Source: Gammaproteobacteria bacterium (GTDB lineage: Bacteria; Pseudomonadota; Gammaproteobacteria; Steroidobacterales; Woeseiaceae). Taken from it: 64,000 bases of DNA. Below the pieces are notes generated by a model. The model was not told where the DNA came from, did not search any database, and saw only the letters and a list, made by a program, of their open reading frames with translations. Position numbers and translations under genes: made by a program. Shown here in pieces: positions 61,787 to 64,000 of the stretch. The DNA lies in NCBI GenBank assembly GCA_029861535.1, contig JAOTZC010000001.1, positions 124,001 to 188,000 on the forward strand, read 5' to 3'. Within the stretch, counting starts at the first letter, position 1; each line of letters begins with the position of its first letter.

Positions 61787-63619
61787 TTGAGTAGTCCTGT
61801 TACTACGCACCTGAACGGCGACAGTTTTTCCCAAGCGTTCATTTCCGGTATCCATCGGGTCATCGACGAACAGGATTTTCTCAATCGGATCAACGTATTT
61901 CCGGTTGCGGACGGCGACACCGGCACGAATCTCAGCCTGTCGCTTGGCGCAACCCTGCCGTTATTGACTCGCACTGACGATCAACATCTGGGAACACTGC
62001 TTGCCGCCGTTGCGGACGCCTTACTCGACAGTTCACGGGGCAATTCGGGAGCGATCGTCGCGCAGTTTTTTCAGGGTGTGAGCGACTCAGCGGGTGAGAT
62101 AAGTCGATTCACGACATACACATTCAGCAAGGCGGTTACACTCGGCAGTGAGTATGCGCACGATGCATTATCCGAACCGCGTGAGGGCACGATCCTGTCT
62201 GTCATTTCCGCATTTGCAGACAGCGTTAAACGCCAATCGATTGAGTGCAATGAAGAAGATTTTAGAGTTGTCATCGAGCGAGCGGTCGAACGTGTCGAAA
62301 AAGCTCTCGCCGAAACACCGAATCAACTTGATGTACTGAGGAAGGCCGGCGTCGTGGACGCTGGCGCCAAGGGATTTGCGACGATGGTCTCCGGCATGGC
62401 CGAATATATTCGGCATGGACGCGTCGCTCCGAAGCCAGATTTATCAGCTTTGTTTAGCGAAGAACTATCATTCGCGACATCAGCCGAAGGCGCAGACTCG
62501 TCGTTTCGCTTCTGCACCGAATGCATTGTGACGGGCGCCGATATCGATCGACGAAAAATGCGTGAGTCGCTTGATCAGATCGGTGATTCTCTTGTGCTTG
62601 CCGGCACGAAGCGTAAAGCTAAAATCCATATCCACGTTGATGAACCGGAGCAAGTTTTCGAGCTTGCACGCCGTTATGGCGACCTCAGCGCCGAAAAAGC
62701 CGACGACATACATAGACAGCACGTCAGTAGTCATAACGACGCGCGCCGCTTTGCCGTTATTACCGATTCGGCCGCAGATATTCCGGACGATGACATGGAG
62801 CGCCTCGACATTCATATGGTGCCATTGCGGATTCAGTTCGGTGAACACGGCTATCTCGACAAGGTCAGTATCTCAACTGAGGAGTTTTTTCATGAGCTAG
62901 CGACCAACCCGTATCATCCGACAACATCACAGCCCGCGCCGGGCGACTTTCGTCGTCAGTTTCAGTTTCTGGCGAGCCACTTTTCAGACGTAATTTCGAT
63001 TAACGTGACAGCACGTGTCAGTGGCACATTTCACGCTGCTACCGCGGCGGCGGCGCGAGTAAATGCGCCTGGAATAATTCACGTTGTTGACTCACATAAT
63101 GCCTCGCTTGGACAGGGACTGCTGGCGATATTCGCCGCCGAATGCTCGAAGGCCGGTTTGAGTGCCGACAATACTCTGGCGAAGCTCGAGCAGATCACGG
63201 CGAAAACCCGCGCTTTCGCGATCGTCAGCGACTTACGCTACGCGGTCAAAGGTGGCCGCATCCCTGGTTACATAAAAACGATCGCTGACTTGTTGCGTTT
63301 GACGCCTGTCATCCGCACGACCTCGGATGGCCGTATTGGAACCGCCGGATTTCTACTCGGCCGCCGCAAGCGGCTACAGAAATTCGCGCGTTATATTGCA
63401 ACGCGTGTTAGCGACGACGGCCCGCTGACGGTACTGATAGGTCATGCGATTTGCCCGCAGGACGCGACTTTATTGGAGCACTTGCTACGCGACGAACTGA
63501 ACGATATTCATCGGCTGTCGATCACCGAACTCGGGACTGCGTTCGGCGTCCATGGCGGACCCGCTACACTGGTCGTCGCGACGCAACCGTCGCGCGAGCT
63601 ACCCGAAAATGTGGTTTAG
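61787..63619 (+). CDS. DAK2-DegV fusion, fatty acid kinase-like (FakA joined to FakB)
   Basis: Residues 1-205 form a DAK2 phosphotransfer domain (INVFPVADGDTGTNLSLSLGA), 230-305 the FakA middle domain (FRFCTECIVTGADIDRRKM, IHIHVDEPEQVFELARRYG), and from about 325 a DegV fatty-acid-binding domain (RRFAVITDSAADIPDDDMERL, YHPTTSQPAPGDF, SINVTARVSGTFHAA). In Staphylococcus FakA and FakB are separate and phosphorylate exogenous fatty acids. The fusion therefore plausibly yields acyl-phosphates for phospholipid synthesis. TTG start with no clear ribosome binding site. Such 600-residue proteins occur in gammaproteobacteria, so the fusion is uncommon but not unique. Confidence 0.83.
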   Translation: MSSPVTTHLNGDSFSQAFISGIHRVIDEQDFLNRINVFPVADGDTGTNLSLSLGATLPLLTRTDDQHLGTLLAAVADALLDSSRGNSGAIVAQFFQGVSDSAGEISRFTTYTFSKAVTLGSEYAHDALSEPREGTILSVISAFADSVKRQSIECNEEDFRVVIERAVERVEKALAETPNQLDVLRKAGVVDAGAKGFATMVSGMAEYIRHGRVAPKPDLSALFSEELSFATSAEGADSSFRFCTECIVTGADIDRRKMRESLDQIGDSLVLAGTKRKAKIHIHVDEPEQVFELARRYGDLSAEKADDIHRQHVSSHNDARRFAVITDSAADIPDDDMERLDIHMVPLRIQFGEHGYLDKVSISTEEFFHELATNPYHPTTSQPAPGDFRRQFQFLASHFSDVISINVTARVSGTFHAATAAAARVNAPGIIHVVDSHNASLGQGLLAIFAAECSKAGLSADNTLAKLEQITAKTRAFAIVSDLRYAVKGGRIPGYIKTIADLLRLTPVIRTTSDGRIGTAGFLLGRRKRLQKFARYIATRVSDDGPLTVLIGHAICPQDATLLEHLLRDELNDIHRLSITELGTAFGVHGGPATLVVATQPSRELPENVV

Positions 63620-64000
63620 CCCTCTATCGCGTCGTCTGATGGTTCAATTAGGTCTTCGCCCTGATTGCGGGCATTGTTGACACGGCGATCGACCGGCCAG
63701 GCCCTTAGCCGTGGCGTGTTATCGGTGTGTATCATTTCGTCATCGCCGCCTAACCAGGCATCGGCTGAGCCTGCCTCCAGTACCATCGGCATTCGATGGT
63801 GCAAGGCGGCCATGAACTCGTTCGCTTCAGTGGTAATCAGGGTCGTCGACTGTAGCTCGTCACCTGACACTTTGTCGCGCCAGTTCTCCCACAGCCCGGC
63901 AAGCGCGAACGGCTCGCCACTCGCAAGCGAAATGAAGTACGGTGTCTTGACGTCGCGCTCACGATGCCATTCATAAAAACCATCGGCCAGTACGATACAT
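63616..64000 (-). CDS. SRAP/YedK-family protein, C-terminal part (5' truncated by window edge)
   Basis: The frame is open to the window edge. It reads CIVLADGFYEWHRERD, KTPYFISLASGEPFALAGLWENW, TTLITTEANEFMAALHHRMP, the conserved core of SRAP/YedK proteins, which form DNA-protein crosslinks to abasic sites via the N-terminal cysteine; that cysteine lies outside the window. The stop overlaps the 3' end of the DAK2-DegV gene by 4 bases. The ORF track shows only the part from an internal ATG at 63870. Confidence 0.87.
   Translation of the reverse strand, partial: CIVLADGFYEWHRERDVKTPYFISLASGEPFALAGLWENWRDKVSGDELQSTTLITTEANEFMAALHHRMPMVLEAGSADAWLGGDDEMIHTDNTPRLRAWPVDRRVNNARNQGEDLIEPSDDAIEG

Noticed and set aside
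1-64000. tRNA, rRNA, IS element or prophage
   Set aside because: No cloverleaf-like sequences, rRNA blocks, transposase or integrase motifs or terminal repeats were found by eye; a dedicated scan was not possible.

Overview
The window looks like chromosomal DNA of an aerobic, free-living, moderately GC-rich gammaproteobacterium, probably marine. Pointers are the GspA/GspB pair, a sigma-54 controlled psp locus, a FadE-type acyl-CoA dehydrogenase, a biosynthetic IlvA, a PyrC-type dihydroorotase and a choice-of-anchor H protein. A Woeseiaceae- or Chromatiales-like relative is possible, but this is a guess. I see no tRNA, rRNA, CRISPR array, insertion sequence or prophage. The only recognisable repeats are a tandem array of terminator-like hairpins near 5.7-5.9 kb and a few operator-like palindromes.

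Layout. 0-9.6 kb: the C-terminal half of an RND pump, an anchored surface protein, an EamA transporter, a TerB-like protein, a DUF418 membrane protein, a 26-codon ORF with an extreme Shine-Dalgarno followed by the hairpin array, a secreted unknown, a cysteine desulfurase-like enzyme, and an ECF sigma module whose sigma gene seems frameshifted. 9.9-12.2 kb: a lone RnfD/NqrB-like membrane protein coupled to a secreted DUF2330 protein. 12.2-18 kb: a korC-korA-korB-like 2-oxoglutarate oxidoreductase operon plus a Tat-type epimerase-like protein. 18-25 kb: pyrC, ilvA, a class II aldolase, a UvrD-like helicase with a LexA box at its start, and a hydrolase. 25-34 kb: an SLC13 permease with TrkA-C domains, a ferredoxin reductase, a tandem pair of unknown paralogues, a sulfotransferase with a class IV aminotransferase, and gshA. 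34-41 kb: DUF2845, bactofilin, a GGDEF-EAL protein, then the psp locus (pspA, B, C, a second pspC and a second pspB-like gene, with divergent pspF). 41-45 kb: a GntR/ABC operon beside a 59-residue secreted peptide and a 22-bp palindrome, then a second ECF sigma/anti-sigma-like pair. 45-50.8 kb: mdh, fadE, DUF3667, DUF4399.

50.9-58 kb is the most striking part: a complete mevalonate pathway (HMG-CoA synthase, HMG-CoA reductase, mevalonate kinase, phosphomevalonate kinase, diphosphomevalonate decarboxylase, IPP isomerase) next to an FPP/GPP synthase. Reductase and mevalonate kinase are fused in one 738-residue polypeptide that keeps the catalytic motifs of both. Most proteobacteria use the MEP route, so both the cluster and the fusion deserve attention. 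The window ends with dinB, gspA/exeA, gspB, a DAK2-DegV fusion resembling fatty acid kinase FakA joined to FakB, and the C-terminal part of a YedK/SRAP protein.

Starts were moved from the ORF-track starts where ribosome binding sites, 4- or 8-base overlaps with the upstream gene, or family alignment from memory favoured another codon. No database search was run; family names come from motifs and remembered family sequences.
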